From an uncultured Planctomycetota bacterium (lineage in GTDB: Bacteria; Planctomycetota; Phycisphaerae; SM23-33), in the NCBI GenBank assembly GCA_903892515.1, contig CAITIS010000057.1:237627-301626 (forward strand): DNA of 64,000 nt, given 5' to 3'. Shown one piece after another: positions 28,201 through 36,892 of this stretch. The notes under the pieces are model-generated. The model was not told the origin of the DNA, did not search any database, and worked only from the letters and a program-made list of their open reading frames with translations. A program made the translations under genes and the position numbers. Numbering within the stretch: the first letter of the stretch is position 1; every line of letters begins with the position of its first letter.

Positions 28201-31200
28201 AGCTTCTATGAAGCCATGGACACGAGCAGCTTTGACGTGGCCGACGACGTGGTCAGCTTCACCGGCCCGCGCGGCGAGGACTTGAAGGGGCAGATCACGG
28301 GCTTTGCCTGGATCGATGCTTATACGCTGGAAGTGCGGTTCTCCGTGCAGAGCCAGTTGGGGACGTACAGCATGGTGATCGGCCCGCAGATCACGGACGA
28401 CAGCTGGAACCCCATGAACCAGGACGGCGACGACATCAACGGCGAACTGCCCGACGATTGCTACAACGGCACGTTTACCATCCTCCGCGATCCCGCCAGC
28501 AGCCTCGTGGGTATAGACTTCGATGAATACGACGGAACCTGCCCGCCTAACTGGAACCTCGTGGATGGGGCATGGTCCCCGGGGGATCTGACCGACGACA
28601 CGGGAGAGTGGACGCCGTTCTACCTGGACATCTCCAGTTCGACGGACAACGCCAGCACCTACCCCTCGACGCCCGATCCGGCGACCTTGCCGGCGTACGC
28701 GCATTCTCTGTCGGGCCTGGACGGCTACCTCTTCGAGAGCGGCAGCCCCGAGACGGGCCTGCCGGTCTGGACGTTCACCTGGACCGGCCTGTCGCCCGGC
28801 AGCACCTACGATGTCTACCTCTTCGGCCTGAGGGCCTTTGGCGGATCCAACAGCGTCACCATCACCGGCACCGACGCTCCGATAAACTTCACGCAGACGC
28901 TGGAGCCCAACATGCTCCAGGTCAACGGCGAGCAAGGTTCTGATGGCCGTTCGTTGTCGAGCTATGCCGACCTGATGACGGCCGATGCCGACGGTACGAT
29001 CGTCATTACCATTACTCCGGGCCCGAATTCCACGGCCGTGGCGTTGGCCGGTATGGCCATCCAACTCCAGGCCGGCCGGATCGAAGGCGATGTCTCGTAC
29101 GACGTGAACAACAACGGCGTTCGCGAGAGCGACGAGGCGCCGCTGGCGGAGCGGACCGTCTACCTCGACATCAACGGCAACGGGACATGGGATGACGACG
29201 AGCCGAGTCAGGACACCGATTCGGCCGGCCACTACGTTTTCCTGGGCGTGCCCGCGGGCACATATGACGTCCGCGAAGCTCCGCAGGACGATTGGACGCA
29301 GACCTACCCCGCGGATGGCCTGCATACCGTCGTGCTGGGCGTGGGCCAGAGCGTCACCGGCCAGGATTTTGGCGACTATATCGCTCCGGGCCAGATCGAA
29401 GGCAGCGTGTGGAATGACTTCAATGGCGACGGCCTGCCCGGCGCCGACGAGCAGATGCTGCCTGGCCAGGCGGTGTACCTGGATGCCAATTACAACGGGC
29501 AGTGGGATCCTGGCGAGAGCTCGCAGGTCACCGACGCCTCGGGGCGTTACGTCTTTGCCGGCTTGATGCCGGGCGATTACCAGGTCTACCAGCAGCTTCA
29601 GCCAGGGTGGATGCAGGTTTATCCGCGGGGTGTGAGCACGCCGCAGTGGGTCACGGTCGAGCCTGGCCAGGTCGTCAGTGGAATCGACTTTGGCGACCAG
29701 CAACTCAGCCGGATCGAGGGCGATGTGTGGAACGACCTGAACGGCGACGGCGTGCGCGACGCGGGCGAACCGGGTCTGGCCGACGTGCCGGTTTGTCTGG
29801 ACGGCTCGAGGCCTCGGGACGTAACACTGACGATTCATTCCACGGAGACGCCCAGAACCGTCCCGAGCTGGGGATGGATTGCCTCGTATCTGACGGTGCC
29901 GGATGGATGCGATCTCGTTTACGACATGAACGTCACGCTGAGCATCGCCAGTGCGAATGACAGTAACATCACCGTGTATCTGTGCAGCCCAGAGGGACCG
30001 TGGATCGCGCTCTTTGACGGCGTTGGGGACAGCGGCCAGAACTTTACGAACACAACGTTGGACGATGAAGCGGCGACGTCGATTGTCGAGGCGGCGGCGC
30101 CGTTCACAGGCAGCTTCCGCCCTGAGTACGCCCTGTCATTCTTCGATGGAGAAAGTCCGGTCGGAGAGTGGTGTCTGGAGGTGGATGCATCCTCCTACGA
30201 TCCGTCGAACGTCCTGCTAAGCTGGTCCATCCAATTGACCACGGAATCAAGCGAGTCCGTTGTCACCACCGATGAGACCGGCCACTATGCCTTCGCCGAC
30301 GTGCCGGCGGGCGACTACACCGTTAGCGTGCCAATGGATGACACGTGGACGCAGACCGTTCCGGGCGGCGAGGGAACGCGATCCGTCAGCCCCAAGCCCG
30401 GCGAGGTGGTCACCGGCCAGGACTTCGGAAACCACCAACTGCCTGGCCAGATTGAAGGCTGCGTCTGGAACGACTTCTTCGGCGACGGCTACGGCTGGAA
30501 TGAGCCGAACCTGGCCGGGTGGACGGTCTATCTCGATTCGAACAACAATGGCGCGCCGGACCAAGGCGAGCCGACCCAGGTGACGGATGATTCAGGGCAC
30601 TACGTCTTCGCGGATCTGCAGCCCGGCACGTACACGGTCATGGTGGCGAGCCAGAGCGGCTGGACGCAGACGTACCCCTTCGAGACGTATTCGGTGGTTG
30701 TCGGTGCGGGCGATGACCTCTCCGGCTATGACTTCGGAGTCTGCCAGCAGCCAGGGCAAATCGAAGGCAATCTTTGGAACGACAAGAACGGCAATGGCGT
30801 TCGGGACGCCGGCGAGCCGGGGCTGGTCGGATGGGTAATCGACGCGTTCGGCTACAACGGCGCAGAGACATATGCGTATACAAATACCACAGGCCACTAC
30901 GTGTTGTCAGACCTGCCGCCCGGGACATACATCGTCAGCCAGTGTGGCGGGGACGGCTGGACGCAGACCTTGCCCCAAGGCGACGGAACCTACACGGTGG
31001 CCATCGCCTCTGGCCAGGTGGTCACGGGCCAGGACTTCGGCCTCCAGGAGTTGCCCGGCCAGCTTGAAGGCGATGTCTGGAACGACCTGGACGCCGACGG
31101 CTGGCGCGACGCCGGCGAGTCGGCCGTATCCGGCTGGACCGTCTATCTCGACGCCAACGGCAACGGCCACTTGGATGCCAATGAGCTATCTCAGGTCAGC

Positions 31201-33630
31201 GACGCAGCCGGGCATTACATTTTGGCGGACCTGTCATCGGGGCCCTACAATGTCCGCGCGATTGTGCCGCAGGACTGGGTGCAAACACGCCCGACGGGCA
31301 ATGGCGCGTACAGCGGCACTCTCGACTCAGGAGATGACGGCACGGGCCTGGACTTCGGCGTGCGGCAGCGTCCCGGCCAGATTGAAGGCGATGTGTGGTA
31401 CGACGTGAACTCGGACGGCCAGCGCGAGACTGGGGACTACGGGATATCGGCCCAGGTCTTCCTCGACGCCAACGATAATGGCACGCTGGATTCCGGCGAA
31501 GTGTGGGTGTGGACAAACTCCAACTACCACTACGTCCTGTCCAATGTGCCGGCGGGAACGTACAAGGTTCGTCAAAAGCTGGCCAGCGGTTATACACAGA
31601 CGTGCCCGCTCGATAACGCAGCCAGGGCTGTCACCGTCAGTTGCGGCCAGGCCGTGACCGGTCAGGATTTTGGTGTGTACGCTCTGCCCGGCCGGATCGA
31701 AGGCGATGTCTGGAGCGACATGGATGGCGATGCCTGGCGCGATACTGGCGAGCCTACCCTGGCCGGATGGACGGTCTACCTGGACGCCAACAGCAACGGC
31801 CAATTGGATCTCGGCGAGACCTCGCAACTCAGCAACGCCTCGGGACACTTTGTCTTTGACAATCTGCCAGCCGGAGTCCGGTATGTCGTCCGCGAGGTCG
31901 TTCAGGCCGGCTGGGTCCAGACGCTGCCGTTGGCGAACGGGCCATACGCCCTGACTCTCAGTGCCGGCCAAGTCTCCACCGGCAACAACTTTGGCAATCA
32001 TGCGACGCCCGGGATGATTGAGGGCGACGTGTGGAATGACGCAAACGGCGACGGGGTCCGCGACCCCAGCGAACTGAGCTTGGCCTGGCAGGTCTTTGCG
32101 GACATAAACGGCAACGGCCAGTTGGACGGCGCCGAGCCGTCAGCATCCACCGATCCGTATGGGCACTACGTGCTAAGCTACATATCGCCGGGCGCATATG
32201 CGGTGCGCGAAGTTCACCAAGTCGAATGGAGGCAGACGTACCCGAGCGACGACAGCGCCCAACTCGTGTCCGTCGCTCCCGGCCAGCACCTTACGGGCGT
32301 AAACTTCGGCGAACAACGCATGCCCGGCCCGCTCTCGGGCGAGGTGTGGAACGACGTGAATGGCGACAGCATACGCAACTCCGGCGAGCCGTTTTTGTCG
32401 GGCTGGACGGTGTATCTTGACACCAACGTCAACGGCCAGTTGGACGCCGGCGAGCCGACGCAAACTACGGATGGAGCAGGGCGATACGCCTTCTCGGGAC
32501 TCGTTGAAGGGACGTACGTGGTTAGCGTGAACGTCCAGGCTGGCTGGGGGCAAACGCTGCCAGGCAATGGCGGCGCCCGCACGGTTACCGTTGTCTGCGG
32601 CCAGTCAGCGTTTGGCAACAGCTTTGGATTCATCAACACGCCGCTGGCCCCGTCGACGCCGGACCTGACGTTCGAGAGCGACAGAGGCCTGTACCACGAC
32701 GACAACATCACGAACCTGAACAACAGCAGCTTCATGAAGACCCTGTATTTTGCGGCCCAGGGGACGATTCCGGGCGCGACCGTGAACCTCTATGCCGACG
32801 GGGCACTGTGGCTGGACAGCGCCGTGGCTCAGGGACAGGACGTTCTCTTCAGGACCGACGGAGTCAGCGTTCTGACGGAGGGCGTGCATCAGATCACCGC
32901 GCGCCAGACGCTGCCGGGAAGCCTCCAGTCCCGCGACTCGGTGGCGCTGTCGGTGACGATCGACACCCTCAGGCCCGTCGTGACGGTAGATAGCCTGATG
33001 ACCGCCAATCAGCAGCCAGCCCTCACGGGCACCGTGGACGACCCTAATGCCGCTATCGGGGTCACCATCGGCGACACTTTCTACGCCGCCATCAACAACG
33101 GCAATGGCACATGGAGGTTGCCAGCCGGCACGATCGACCCGCTGGCAGCGGAAGGCACCTACGACGTGGCCGTCTCGGCCATTGACGTGGCGGGCAACGA
33201 GGGCACGGATGGGACGCGGAACGAATTGCGCGTTCTTTGGGCCGGCGACGCCAACGGCGACGGCGCGGTCACTTTCAGGGATTACATCATCGTCGAGGCC
33301 CACTTCGGCAAGACGGACATGAGCTGGGCAGATGGCGACTTCAACGGCGACCGCAAGGTGGATTTCAGGGACTATGTCGCACTCGAAGGCAACTTCGGCA
33401 AGTCGGCCAGTATTCCGGCGCCGGCCTTTGTCCCCCTGGCGGCAGCTTTGCCAGCCGGCATGCCGGCGGCCACGATCGCGCCGGATCGCGTGCAATCGAT
33501 CCAAGCCAAGACGGTGGCCCTGATTGGCTGGGGAGCCAAGCCCGCGCGGTCGGCCAGGACGCCCAGGCTTGTCTGGCAGGCCGATTCGGCGATTGCACGG
33601 AACCTGCTGGCTCTCGATCGCCTGATCTGA
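25267..33630 (+). CDS. Giant secreted M36 (fungalysin-like) metalloprotease with LEPR-XLL, P domain, SdrD-B repeats and dockerin
   Basis: A 2787-residue multidomain exoprotein. LEPRLLLS at residues 48-55 is the planctomycete LEPR-XLL motif marking large exported proteins. An FTP/PepSY-like propeptide (about 65-270) precedes the protease, whose zinc site is HEYGH at 457-461 and E487 in GEGWGDWW, as in peptidase family M36. Two Big/SbsA-like domains (about 675-785 and 955-1080, each with VSFTGP) flank a jelly-roll-like segment. Ten SdrD-B-type repeats of about 105 residues follow (about 1270-2459), the third interrupted by a proprotein-convertase P domain. Ig-like domains and a dockerin (DANGDGAVTFRDY, DFNGDRKVDFRDY, about 2660-2715) end the protein; there is no PEP-CTERM tail. 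GGAGG seven bases before the ATG decides the start. It is probably a calcium-dependent extracellular protease or adhesin. Confidence 0.88.
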   Translation: MSPASHVVSRLRKLYGLVLSNTRVLCQERMHPRCRTLGLAGGVAVEPLEPRLLLSVAASGQAAPYLPPQHFLAESNGYLTEPSSGRPLDIAMQYLTSHAGLLGCGAGDIQQSIVTDQYVSADTGVTHIYLRQQYDGMDIVNANLCVNVTADGRLLNVGGGFVNGVNAAPAVLLASAGPRLSPDQAIAKAAEALNLTSSGAAMALDAASPATLSEASLSLDPIPTKLEYIATPQGLSLAWDLVIRTTDHEHWYDVGMDASAGQCLSVSDWVDHASYRVFALPAENPDDAGRTLVVDPADAVASPYGWHDTNGAAGPEYTDTRGNNVWAQEDQDANNAGGFRPNGTSSLTFDFPLNLSQEPTSYQSAAITNLFYWNNLLHDIHYRYGFDEAAGNFQMTNYSGAGLGGDAVMADAQDGEYINNANFATPPDGQSPRMQMFNWDDSFPNRDGDLESTIIAHEYGHGVSNRLVGGPANAGALDAIQSGGMGEGWGDWWALMFTMKPTDAKTGAYTLGAYSLDDSAGLRRYPYSFDKAIDPLTYGSYNDSDEVHDAGEIWCTALWDMTWLLIDAHGFSADIANGYDPAVPASAGGNNLALQLVMDSLKLLPANPTFLDGRDAILQADEVLTGGVNQPAIWAAFARRGMGVGATDGGGPDATVVTESFEDPWPDPVVLSATPDGVAMAPLIWIRFHFNKPIDPGSFDLASDVVSFTGPDGTDLRSQVTGFEWLDNQTLRVDVEPQTTLGTYAMCIGPEILAADDGHAMDQDRDGTLGEVLDDAFTASINLVEGPQTLYSANMDADPLWSLQGQWAWGQPQGQGGDPTSGHTGSNVIGYNLNGRYSDSMGMESATTPTFSTLGCDNIHLGFWRQLGVEDYYCDYASICVWNGSYWSTLWDNDVDGSISDDGWVYQEYVLPDSASDQPAVAIAWKMGPTDGSVTYCGWNIDDVVVTGAPMPPDLAGPAVEWSTPSDTLVGSQKSVAFSFYEAMDTSSFDVADDVVSFTGPRGEDLKGQITGFAWIDAYTLEVRFSVQSQLGTYSMVIGPQITDDSWNPMNQDGDDINGELPDDCYNGTFTILRDPASSLVGIDFDEYDGTCPPNWNLVDGAWSPGDLTDDTGEWTPFYLDISSSTDNASTYPSTPDPATLPAYAHSLSGLDGYLFESGSPETGLPVWTFTWTGLSPGSTYDVYLFGLRAFGGSNSVTITGTDAPINFTQTLEPNMLQVNGEQGSDGRSLSSYADLMTADADGTIVITITPGPNSTAVALAGMAIQLQAGRIEGDVSYDVNNNGVRESDEAPLAERTVYLDINGNGTWDDDEPSQDTDSAGHYVFLGVPAGTYDVREAPQDDWTQTYPADGLHTVVLGVGQSVTGQDFGDYIAPGQIEGSVWNDFNGDGLPGADEQMLPGQAVYLDANYNGQWDPGESSQVTDASGRYVFAGLMPGDYQVYQQLQPGWMQVYPRGVSTPQWVTVEPGQVVSGIDFGDQQLSRIEGDVWNDLNGDGVRDAGEPGLADVPVCLDGSRPRDVTLTIHSTETPRTVPSWGWIASYLTVPDGCDLVYDMNVTLSIASANDSNITVYLCSPEGPWIALFDGVGDSGQNFTNTTLDDEAATSIVEAAAPFTGSFRPEYALSFFDGESPVGEWCLEVDASSYDPSNVLLSWSIQLTTESSESVVTTDETGHYAFADVPAGDYTVSVPMDDTWTQTVPGGEGTRSVSPKPGEVVTGQDFGNHQLPGQIEGCVWNDFFGDGYGWNEPNLAGWTVYLDSNNNGAPDQGEPTQVTDDSGHYVFADLQPGTYTVMVASQSGWTQTYPFETYSVVVGAGDDLSGYDFGVCQQPGQIEGNLWNDKNGNGVRDAGEPGLVGWVIDAFGYNGAETYAYTNTTGHYVLSDLPPGTYIVSQCGGDGWTQTLPQGDGTYTVAIASGQVVTGQDFGLQELPGQLEGDVWNDLDADGWRDAGESAVSGWTVYLDANGNGHLDANELSQVSDAAGHYILADLSSGPYNVRAIVPQDWVQTRPTGNGAYSGTLDSGDDGTGLDFGVRQRPGQIEGDVWYDVNSDGQRETGDYGISAQVFLDANDNGTLDSGEVWVWTNSNYHYVLSNVPAGTYKVRQKLASGYTQTCPLDNAARAVTVSCGQAVTGQDFGVYALPGRIEGDVWSDMDGDAWRDTGEPTLAGWTVYLDANSNGQLDLGETSQLSNASGHFVFDNLPAGVRYVVREVVQAGWVQTLPLANGPYALTLSAGQVSTGNNFGNHATPGMIEGDVWNDANGDGVRDPSELSLAWQVFADINGNGQLDGAEPSASTDPYGHYVLSYISPGAYAVREVHQVEWRQTYPSDDSAQLVSVAPGQHLTGVNFGEQRMPGPLSGEVWNDVNGDSIRNSGEPFLSGWTVYLDTNVNGQLDAGEPTQTTDGAGRYAFSGLVEGTYVVSVNVQAGWGQTLPGNGGARTVTVVCGQSAFGNSFGFINTPLAPSTPDLTFESDRGLYHDDNITNLNNSSFMKTLYFAAQGTIPGATVNLYADGALWLDSAVAQGQDVLFRTDGVSVLTEGVHQITARQTLPGSLQSRDSVALSVTIDTLRPVVTVDSLMTANQQPALTGTVDDPNAAIGVTIGDTFYAAINNGNGTWRLPAGTIDPLAAEGTYDVAVSAIDVAGNEGTDGTRNELRVLWAGDANGDGAVTFRDYIIVEAHFGKTDMSWADGDFNGDRKVDFRDYVALEGNFGKSASIPAPAFVPLAAALPAGMPAATIAPDRVQSIQAKTVALIGWGAKPARSARTPRLVWQADSAIARNLLALDRLI
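29077..32643 (+). repeat. Ten tandem SdrD-B-like coding repeats
   Basis: Within the giant protease gene, units of about 310 bp encode the pattern IEGDVWNDxNGDGxRDxGE, GWTVYLDANxNGxLD, GHYVFxxLPAGTY, GWxQT and VTGxDFG. Units differ clearly at nucleotide level, so this is an old protein-domain expansion rather than a recent DNA duplication. Unit 3 carries an insertion of about 145 codons (near 29810-30245), recognisable as a P domain by the segments VTLSIAS, TLDDEA, APFTGSFRPE and LLSWSIQLT. Confidence 0.9.
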
Positions 33631-34021
33631 GGCCAACGCACTGGACTTGGCATGGCCTCAATCGGTTGCTCTGGCTGCGATTTGGCACGGTGTCGGCGCC
33701 TTGACGGCTCGATGAAAACGCGGAGCCAGCTCTCTCTGTGCCTCAGCCAGGATATGTCGGCCCTTGGCGGAATCCGGTTCTTGGGGAATCCCCGCCGGCC
33801 TCCAGAAGAGTCAGGCACATCCATCCTTGCCCGCAGTTCGGTCTGCTGCGACAAGGGCTTGGCCGCATTCCAACTGCAAGGGGAGAAAGCAAAGTGCAGA
33901 CCGAGGGCGCGGTCATGCCGCCCGACACGTTCTTGCCTGCTTGGCAAACCCAGATTAGACGCTCGCGTCTGAATCTCCTTCCGCTGGGCGGCTACAATGA
34001 TTCGCACACTTTGGAGATGCG
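33631..34021 (+). promoter_or_regulatory. Gene-free spacer with a possible -10 element before the PP2C gene
   Basis: 391 bp without a credible gene. TACAAT at 33993-33998 is a good -10 hexamer, 24 bp before the next start codon, but no matching -35 sequence is evident at 17 bp. GGAG at 34013 serves as ribosome binding site. Nothing else is recognised here. Confidence 0.4.
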
Positions 34022-35449
34022 ATGGACACTCAGCCTTACGAGTCGCCGGCCCAGCCATTTATGATCGGCCCGGCCGAGTATATTGAACCGGCCCAGCCCG
34101 AGCCGCGTCCCGAGCAGATGCTGGGCGACTTTCTTCAGGCCGCCCGGGATCTCGTTGCCCGGCTGCGTCAGCGCGAAGAGGAATTCTCGCACATTCTGCA
34201 AATAACCGAGCGGGTGAACTACGGCCTGATCTTGGAGGAAGTCCTGGATTTCCTGTACGACGAGATGAGCCGCGTGATTCCGTACAACCGCATCGGTTGC
34301 TCGCTGATTGGCCAGGGAGGCGACACCGTCGTCGCCCGCTGGGCCCGCTCCGACCGGCCGATGCTGCTGGGGAAGGGGTACGAGGCCCCGCTGGCCGGTT
34401 CGACGCTTCAGACGGTGATCGAGTCGGGGCGTCCGCGAATCATCAGCGATTTGGAGGCGTACCTAGCGGGCAAGCCGCACTCCGATTCCACGGCCCTGGT
34501 CGTGCGCGAGGGCATGAAGAGCTCGCTGACGTGCCCGCTGATCGTGCAAGGCCGGCCGGTGGGTTTTATTTTCTTCTCCAGCGACCGCAAGCACACCTAT
34601 CGCCGCGTGCATGTGGACTTCTTCCAACAGATCGCCGGCCAGGTGGCGGCCATTGTGGAAAAGAGCCGGCTGTACTCCACGCTGGCTGAACAGAAGGCAC
34701 AGATCGAGGAACAGAACCGTGTGATGCTGCGCGACCTGGACATGGCGCGGAAGGTGCAGCAGTCGCTCATCCCGCAGCACCCGCCGACGCTGAAGGATCT
34801 GGACGTGGCATTCGAGTACGCCCCGGCCATCCAGGTCGGCGGCGACGTGTTGGACATTATCACGCTGAGCGAGGACCGGGTGCTGTTTTTCCTGGCCGAT
34901 GCTGTTGGGCATGGCGTGCAGGCGGCGCTGATCGTTTCGGTGATTAAGACGGCCTTGCAGTCGGCGGTTCGGGCCGACCCGCGCCCCGCCGAGGTGCTGG
35001 CCAATCTGAATCGCGTTACCAGCGAGCTGTTCGAGCAGCAATTCGTGACGGCGGCGTGCTGCCTGTGGGATGGCCGGTTGCGCACCGCCCAGCTCGCTCT
35101 GGCCGGGCACCCTCGACCGTTGTGGCACAAGCGGTCTTCAGGGCAGGTCGCGGAAGTCGGCCAGGCGGGTCTGCCGCTGGGCATCGACGCGCAGACTGTC
35201 TACCCCGAGACCGCGATCGCCCTAGCCAGCGGCGACGTGCTGCTGCTGTTCACCGATGGCGTGAGCGAGGCCTTCAACCCCTCCGGCGGCATCTACGAGA
35301 CGGCCGGCATGGTTCGCCAACTGGAGCAACACGACGGCGCCGGCGCCCAGGAGCTGCTCAAGAGCATCCGCGCCGACCTCGACCGCCACTGCGACGGCCT
35401 GCCGCTCCAAGACGACCTGGCCTTGCTGGTGATCCAGCGGCGCGGCTGA
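34022..35449 (+). CDS. GAF-domain PP2C-type phosphatase, RsbU-like
   Basis: A 475-residue cytosolic signalling protein. A GAF-like sensor domain occupies about residues 60-220 (LILEEVLDFLYDEMSRVIPYNRIG ... GFIFFSSD). A coiled coil at about 222-250 (AEQKAQIEEQNRVML) leads to a SpoIIE/RsbU-type phosphatase. The metal ligands are visible in GGDVLD (about 275), ADAVGHG (about 295), LFTDGVSEA (about 412) and DDLALLVI near the end. Such proteins dephosphorylate STAS-domain anti-anti-sigma factors in partner-switching pathways, in response to a ligand or redox signal sensed by GAF. No anti-sigma or STAS partner is adjacent. The ligand is unknown. Confidence 0.9.
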   Translation: MDTQPYESPAQPFMIGPAEYIEPAQPEPRPEQMLGDFLQAARDLVARLRQREEEFSHILQITERVNYGLILEEVLDFLYDEMSRVIPYNRIGCSLIGQGGDTVVARWARSDRPMLLGKGYEAPLAGSTLQTVIESGRPRIISDLEAYLAGKPHSDSTALVVREGMKSSLTCPLIVQGRPVGFIFFSSDRKHTYRRVHVDFFQQIAGQVAAIVEKSRLYSTLAEQKAQIEEQNRVMLRDLDMARKVQQSLIPQHPPTLKDLDVAFEYAPAIQVGGDVLDIITLSEDRVLFFLADAVGHGVQAALIVSVIKTALQSAVRADPRPAEVLANLNRVTSELFEQQFVTAACCLWDGRLRTAQLALAGHPRPLWHKRSSGQVAEVGQAGLPLGIDAQTVYPETAIALASGDVLLLFTDGVSEAFNPSGGIYETAGMVRQLEQHDGAGAQELLKSIRADLDRHCDGLPLQDDLALLVIQRRG

Positions 35450-35828
35450 GAGTTTCCGAGGGGGGAGCTGCAATACTCCGAGAAAGACAAGCGACACAGA
35501 GTCGCAGAGCCGCAGAGGGGCACAAATCAGTAGGGCGGGCATCGCCCGCCGATTTGCTGACGGGCGGATGAGCTAACGACACAACGGGTGCCATGACGGG
35601 TGGCATGGTCGCGCTGTTGCGTGACCATGTGGGGGCTTGACTCGCCCCGTGAACTCGTGGGCGCCGTCCAGTGAACTCGTGGGTGCCGTGGCCGCGGCGT
35701 CCAGCGGCCACGTTGGGGCGTCGGTGGGGCTCGTCGCTTCGCTCCTCGGCCCACCCTACAAGTCATCGGCCCACCGTACAGGTCATCGGCCCACCATACA
35801 TGCCTCCGTCCGTGGTAGAATCCGCCTC
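35450..35828. repeat. Intergenic region with mixed short repeats
   Basis: 379 bp without a gene. It holds an array of 8-bp units around AGAGTCGC (about 35494-35520), a REP-type palindrome (GGCGGGC/GCCCGCC, about 35529-35553), a directly repeated stretch CGTGAACTCGTGGG around 35645-35682, and a short tandem of TCATCGGCCCACC (about 35764-35800). No promoter is clear. Confidence 0.6.
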
Positions 35829-36833
35829 GTGAACGGTGCCCCTGACAAGCAGCGATTGCCGCCGTGGCTGAAGAAGCGCGTACGAGTTTCTGACTCGGGC
35901 GCGGCGGCTGGCAGCCACGCGGTGTTGGCCGACAAGACTGTTTCGTCCATCGTGGCCGATCTTGGGCTGTGCACCGTCTGCACCAGCGCGCATTGCCCCA
36001 ACATCGGCGAGTGTTTCGCCCGTCGCACGGCCACTTTCATGATCCTGGGCGACCGCTGCACGCGCGACTGCCGATTCTGCGCCGTTCGTCACGGCCAGCC
36101 TGAGCCGCCGCGCCAGGACGAACCGCAAGCCGTTGCCGCGGCCGCCGAGCAGATGAACCTCAGCCACGTCGTCATCACCAGCGTGACGCGTGACGACCTG
36201 CCTGACGGCGGGGCCGGCCATTTCGCTCGCAGCATCCGGGCCGTTCACGAACGCTTGCCGCACGCTGCCGTCGAAGTGCTCGTGCCGGATTTCCGCGGCC
36301 GTCGGGCATCCGTGGAAACTGTCCTGGACGCCCGGCCAGAGGTTTTTGGGCACAATATCGAGACGGTGCCGCGGCTGTATCCGACGGTCCGGCCCGAGCC
36401 GCAAACGCGGGCAAGCCTGCCCACCCTGCGTGCGGAGTATGCCCGCAACCTGCAAGTGCTGGCGTGGGCGGCCGAGCAGGGAATGTGCACCAAGAGCGGG
36501 CTGATGCTGGGGCTGGGCGAGACGGCCGAGGAAGTGCTGCAAGCCCTGCGCGATTTGCGGGCGGCCCGGTGCCAGGTCCTGACTTTGGGGCAGTATTTGT
36601 CGCCCTCGCCCGAGCACGTGCCGGTGGCGCGATTCGTCCCGCCGGCGGAGTTTGAGCAGTGGCGTCAGGAGGGGATCTCGCTGGGCTTTGCGGCCGTGGC
36701 TGCCGGGCCGTTCGTGCGCAGCAGCTATCATGCGGCCGAGACGTACGCTCAAACGAAAGAGCACATGGGCCGCAGAGACGCCGAGAGCGCAGAGGATGGG
36801 AGCAAGCGGGCGGAAGAAGCGGACAAGCTGTAG
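35829..36833 (+). CDS. lipA: Lipoyl synthase
   Basis: A 334-residue radical SAM enzyme that inserts two sulfurs into octanoyl groups on lipoyl domains. It carries both clusters: the auxiliary CX4CX5C motif in [12 protein letters not shown] (about residues 56-67) and the radical SAM CX3CX2C motif CTRDCRFC (about 80-87). The C-terminal RSSYHA (about 297-302) supplies the serine ligand of the auxiliary cluster. GTG at 35829 is the best start, since upstream in-frame sequence is repeat DNA. The last 25 residues, rich in E, A and K, are encoded by an 8-bp-periodic repeat (CGCAGAGA-like) and are probably an added tail. No lipB is adjacent. Confidence 0.95.
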   Translation: MNGAPDKQRLPPWLKKRVRVSDSGAAAGSHAVLADKTVSSIVADLGLCTVCTSAHCPNIGECFARRTATFMILGDRCTRDCRFCAVRHGQPEPPRQDEPQAVAAAAEQMNLSHVVITSVTRDDLPDGGAGHFARSIRAVHERLPHAAVEVLVPDFRGRRASVETVLDARPEVFGHNIETVPRLYPTVRPEPQTRASLPTLRAEYARNLQVLAWAAEQGMCTKSGLMLGLGETAEEVLQALRDLRAARCQVLTLGQYLSPSPEHVPVARFVPPAEFEQWRQEGISLGFAAVAAGPFVRSSYHAAETYAQTKEHMGRRDAESAEDGSKRAEEADKL

Positions 36834-36892
36834 GATAGACACCCATCTGGTTGCCGCATCGAACGCTGTCTACTTCGTATTGGGAATCGAAC

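Noticed and set aside
27898-29838. Long open frame of 646 codons on the minus strand inside the giant protease gene
   Set aside because: It is antisense to clearly conserved domains; high GC with third-position bias leaves the opposite strand open. The translation has no recognisable motif.
29077-32643. Regular repeat array of about 310 bp period, considered as a CRISPR or satellite
   Set aside because: Units are in one long reading frame, differ at most nucleotide positions and encode a recognisable SdrD-B domain; there are no spacers and no cas genes.
36757-36803. Tail of lipoyl synthase considered a functional C-terminal extension
   Set aside because: The DNA is an 8-bp-periodic CGCAGAGA-type repeat also seen near 35494-35520; the residues are probably repeat-derived padding rather than a domain.
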